From Aquirhabdus sp. (GTDB lineage Bacteria; Pseudomonadota; Gammaproteobacteria; Pseudomonadales; Moraxellaceae), in contig JASLGO010000171.1 in the NCBI GenBank assembly GCA_030150135.1, positions 1 through 8,827 on the forward strand: 8,827 nucleotides of DNA, written 5' to 3'. The notes beneath the pieces are model-generated. The model had not been told where the DNA came from and made no database searches. It saw nothing but the letters and a program-made list of their open reading frames with translations. The stretch's first letter is position 1, and every line of letters starts with the position of its first letter. Position numbers and translations under genes: made by a program. Below are positions 6,807 through 8,827 of this stretch, piece after piece.

Positions 6807-6848
6807 GACATACTACAGCCAATCGGTGATTAGTCCTTTACGATTTTG

Positions 6849-8099
6849 TTATACAAAGTCGAATTCTACGTCAGGTTTTTTGCCATCAATAATATCGGCA
6901 ATCGCCTGAGCTGAGCCACAAGAGTGGGTCCAGCCAAGTGTTCCGTGACCTGTATTTAAATAAAGATTCGCAAACTTAGTTTTGCCAATATAAGGGACAT
7001 TGCTTGGTGTCGCAGGACGTAAACCAGTCCAGAAAAGTGGTTTACTATAATCGGCAGCGGCAGGGAATAACGCGGCTGTTCGTTTAATCAATGCCTGACA
7101 GCGGACATCATTCAGATTTAGGTTATAACCATTCAATTCAGCCGTACCTGCAATGCGTAAACGATTTCCCAAACGTGAGAAAACCAGCTTGTATTCATCA
7201 TCAGTCATGCTGACCATCGGTGCATTTGCGCCTTCTGGGACTTCAACCGTTGCAGAGTAGCCTTTAGCTGGGTAAATGAGTAACGAGATGCCGAGGTCTC
7301 GAACCATCAATGCGCTATAACTGGCAAGACAAACGACATAAGCATCAGCAGTAATATCAAAGACTTCCTCATGGTGTTGGACGGTTACACCACTGATTTG
7401 ACCTTTGCTATGTTTAATCTGTGTGATGGTATGTTCGAAAAGAAAGTTGACTCCTTTCTCGGCAGCCAACACTGAAAGATTGTTAGTAAATTTTTGTGCA
7501 TCGCCTGATTCATCGCTGGCGGTAAATGTCGCACCGACAATTTTATCTACAGAGTTAGCAAAAGCAGGTTCAATTGCAACAATATCACTTTTTTTATCAA
7601 TGACATTGCGATCACAACCATAATTACGCATAAACTCAGACGCTACAATTGCATCTTCAAATTCTTTTGGGTCTGTATAGAAATGAAGGATCCCTTTTGT
7701 GAGTTCATCATATTTGATGTTTGTATCAGCACGTAATTTTTGCAGCACGCCACGGCTATAGAGTCCAAGGCGTAGGATATTGAGTGTGTTTTGACGTGTT
7801 TTAGTCGGTGAGCATTCTTTTAGAAATTGCCATCCCCAACGCCATTGATTGATGTCAGCTCGAAGGCGAAATAGCAGAGGAGCATCTTCTTTTCCGAGCC
7901 ATTGGAGGATTTTTTTGGGAGCGGATGGGTTTGCCCATGGTTCCGCATGGCAAACAGAAATTTGACCACCATTTGCAAAGCTAGTTTCAAGCCCAGCATT
8001 GGGTTGTCTTTCAATGACTGTGACTTCATGGCCTGCTTGATTGAGGAACCATGCTGTTGTTGTTCCGATGACGCCTGCGCCTAAAACCACAATTTTCAC
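6849..8099 (-). CDS. dadA: D-amino acid dehydrogenase (DadA), FAD-dependent
   Basis: DadA oxidatively deaminates D-amino acids, chiefly D-alanine, to the 2-oxo acid and ammonia at the inner membrane, passing electrons to the respiratory chain. It works with the alanine racemase DadX in L-alanine catabolism. The 416-residue product begins with the FAD Rossmann motif VVLGAGVIG (Gly7, Gly9, Gly12), followed by WFLNQAGHEVTVIERQP and ETSFANGGQIS. The C-terminal FAD contacts are FWTGLRPATPSNVP (356-369) and LNTGHGTLGW (381-390). Length and order match E. coli DadA (432). The start is GTG at 8099: GGAG lies 6 bases upstream, MKIVVL aligns with E. coli MRVVIL, and the nearby upstream ATGs run straight into stops. 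dadX is not adjacent. dacC follows 133 bases downstream on the same strand with no clear terminator between. Confidence 0.95.
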   Translation of the reverse strand: MKIVVLGAGVIGTTTAWFLNQAGHEVTVIERQPNAGLETSFANGGQISVCHAEPWANPSAPKKILQWLGKEDAPLLFRLRADINQWRWGWQFLKECSPTKTRQNTLNILRLGLYSRGVLQKLRADTNIKYDELTKGILHFYTDPKEFEDAIVASEFMRNYGCDRNVIDKKSDIVAIEPAFANSVDKIVGATFTASDESGDAQKFTNNLSVLAAEKGVNFLFEHTITQIKHSKGQISGVTVQHHEEVFDITADAYVVCLASYSALMVRDLGISLLIYPAKGYSATVEVPEGANAPMVSMTDDEYKLVFSRLGNRLRIAGTAELNGYNLNLNDVRCQALIKRTAALFPAAADYSKPLFWTGLRPATPSNVPYIGKTKFANLYLNTGHGTLGWTHSCGSAQAIADIIDGKKPDVEFDFV

Positions 8100-8109
8100 A
8101 TCTCACTCC
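8096..8109 (-). promoter_or_regulatory. dadA ribosome binding site with an overlapping ATG-TGA start-stop
   Basis: On the minus strand GGAG is followed by TGAG and then ATGTGA. ATG (8101-8099) is followed at once by TGA, and the GTG used by dadA is the third base of that ATG plus the next two (8099-8097). GGAG is 4 bases from the ATG and 6 from the GTG. Confidence 0.5.
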
Positions 8110-8151
8110 ATATATTCATCAAAAAATGGGGATTTGTTTTTCACGTTTTAT

Positions 8152-8180
8152 GAGTTAAATACTCTGCATTTAGCATACCA
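8152..8180 (-). promoter_or_regulatory. Candidate dadA promoter, extended -10 (TGGTATGCT), with adjacent inverted repeat
   Basis: TATGCT (8177-8172 on the minus strand) is preceded by TGG, giving an extended -10. Transcription would start near 8165, with a leader of about 66 bases. Next to that point, GAGT-TAAAT-ACTC (8152-8164) is a perfect small inverted repeat that could bind a regulator. Lrp controls dadA in other bacteria, but I cannot claim a clear Lrp site here. Confidence 0.35.
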
Positions 8181-8230
8181 GTTGTGGTTGTAATAAACCT
8201 GATATTTTAAGCAAATGATGGGAAATTTTG

Positions 8231-8261
8231 ATCTCTTAATTTGAGATAACAGATTGAGATA
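8231..8261. repeat. TTGAGATA direct repeats upstream of dadA
   Basis: TTGAGATA occurs at 8241-8248 and 8254-8261, a 13-base period, and ATCTC at 8231-8235 is the inverted partner of the first copy. They lie about 65-90 bases upstream of the candidate dadA transcription start, a position where activators often bind. The area is AT-rich, so chance is possible. Confidence 0.3.
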
Positions 8262-8311
8262 TATAGATCTTGAGGAAAATGAGTATCGGATATAACTTTG
8301 ACTCTGAAAAC

Positions 8312-8341
8312 ATAAAACCCGCCAAAGAAGGCGGGTTTTAT
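8312..8341 (-). terminator. Strong bidirectional intrinsic terminator of panD
   Basis: A perfect 12-base-pair stem (core AAAACCCGCC/GGCGGGTTTT, extended by AT pairs) encloses the 6-base loop AAAGAA. It is flanked by A and T runs on both sides. It lies 23 bases past the panD stop and separates panD from the dadA promoter region. Confidence 0.93.
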
Positions 8342-8364
8342 AAAATCTGGGTGATTTAGTTGTG

Positions 8365-8745
8365 TTATGCAACTTGCACAGGAATGATATTCGCAGTGTG
8401 GCTTACAGTATTATCAGCATTGCAATAAACCAGTTGTGGTTTAAAGTTAATCAGTTCACGTGCTTCATAGTTCGCGTAGGCAGCAATAATCACGATATCG
8501 CCAACATCTGCACGATGTGCGGCAGCGCCGTTCACAGAAATAATGCCTGAACCTTCTTCGCCGCGAATTGCATACGTGGTAAAACGCGTACCACTGGTGA
8601 CGTTGTAGATTTGAATTTGTTCGTATTCGAGAATACCTGCTAAATCCAACAGATTACCGTCAATAGCACATGAGCCCTCATAATGTACTTCTGCATGAGT
8701 GACACGTGCGCGATGGATTTTGCATTTTAACATCGTAGTTTGCAT
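8365..8745 (-). CDS. panD: Aspartate 1-decarboxylase (pyruvoyl enzyme) PanD
   Basis: PanD decarboxylates L-aspartate to beta-alanine for pantothenate and coenzyme A synthesis in the cytoplasm. It is made as a pro-enzyme that cleaves itself between Gly24 and Ser25, and Ser25 becomes the pyruvoyl group. From the ATG at 8745 the 126-residue product aligns with E. coli PanD without gaps at its start. HYEGSCAID contains the cleavage site, and Lys9, Tyr22, Arg54, Tyr58 and Asn72 all fall at the E. coli positions. VNGAAAHRADVGDIVIIAAY and the C-terminal IPVQVA are also typical. The longer open frame starting at a GTG at 8781 adds 12 residues with no family match and is rejected; GGAG lies 9 bases before the chosen ATG. 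No panB or panC is in the window. It appears to be a single-gene unit with its own terminator. Confidence 0.96.
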   Translation of the reverse strand: MQTTMLKCKIHRARVTHAEVHYEGSCAIDGNLLDLAGILEYEQIQIYNVTSGTRFTTYAIRGEEGSGIISVNGAAAHRADVGDIVIIAAYANYEARELINFKPQLVYCNADNTVSHTANIIPVQVA

Positions 8746-8799
8746 GGCGATGATCTCCGTGGGAGTAGGGCCAGATAGCACAAAAAAGTAAACAAAATC

Positions 8800-8808
8800 A
8801 TTTTACCA
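8800..8808 (-). promoter_or_regulatory. Candidate panD promoter, extended -10 (TGGTAAAAT)
   Basis: On the minus strand TGG precedes TAAAAT (8805-8800), five of six matches to the -10 consensus. The -35 would lie at the very edge of the window and cannot be judged. Transcription would start near 8794, about 48 bases before the ATG. Confidence 0.45.
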
Positions 8809-8827
8809 CTGATTTACGGTTCGCATT

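Noticed and set aside
6716..6811. N-terminal extension of dacC by 32 residues
   Set aside because: It would bury the signal peptide, lacks a ribosome site, and starts upstream of the candidate promoter.
6822..6845. Terminator between dadA and dacC
   Set aside because: CTAATC-ACC-GATTGG can form a six-pair stem with one wobble, but it is weak and no T-run follows.
8148..8372. 74-residue minus-strand open frame between panD and dadA
   Set aside because: It spans the perfect panD terminator hairpin and an AT-rich control region, with no coding character.
8746..8781. N-terminal extension of panD from a GTG
   Set aside because: The internal ATG places every catalytic residue at the E. coli PanD position and has a GGAG upstream.

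Overview
The window looks like core chromosome of a gammaproteobacterium, most likely Acinetobacter or another member of the Moraxellaceae. This rests on the moderately AT-rich sequence, the gene set, and protein details such as an Acinetobacter-style DadA, a long MoaC and the nudJ-mnmA-hflD order known from gammaproteobacteria. It is an inference, because no database search was possible. I see no insertion sequence, prophage, CRISPR array, tRNA or rRNA. Genes cover nearly everything, and no gene-free stretch exceeds 300 bases.

Layout from left to right. (1) Positions 30-2445, minus strand: a tightly packed nudJ-mnmA-hflD cluster (Nudix phosphohydrolase, tRNA 2-thiouridylase, HflD). mnmA and hflD overlap by one base, and nudJ and mnmA are 2 bases apart. 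(2) Positions 2672-3987, plus strand: a moaC-moaD-moaE molybdopterin operon, divergent from nudJ. It makes cyclic pyranopterin monophosphate (MoaC) and converts it to molybdopterin (MoaD and MoaE). No moaA or moaB lies in the window. (3) Positions 4024-5415, minus strand: a polytopic DUF389 membrane protein of unknown function, converging on moaE and with its own promoter and terminator. (4) Positions 5555-8099, minus strand: dacC (D,D-carboxypeptidase, PBP5/6 type) and, upstream of it, dadA (D-amino acid dehydrogenase). DacC releases D-alanine from peptidoglycan and DadA can oxidise D-alanine, so the pair is biochemically linked. (5) Positions 8365-8745, minus strand: panD (aspartate 1-decarboxylase, beta-alanine for pantothenate/CoA), followed by a strong terminator.

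Several genes have starts that differ from the longest open frame: nudJ, dacC and panD start inside it, moaE probably does, and dadA starts at GTG. Four candidate promoters (moaC, dacC, dadA, panD) share an extended -10 (TGn plus a TATAAT-like hexamer) with no good -35. Three intrinsic terminators are visible.

I found no convincing new biological system; this is mostly ordinary housekeeping sequence. The items most worth a second look are the DUF389 protein with its large soluble tail, a 59-codon open frame that runs into the moaC start, the terminator/promoter overlap between dacC and the DUF389 gene, and the control sequences upstream of dadA and dacC.
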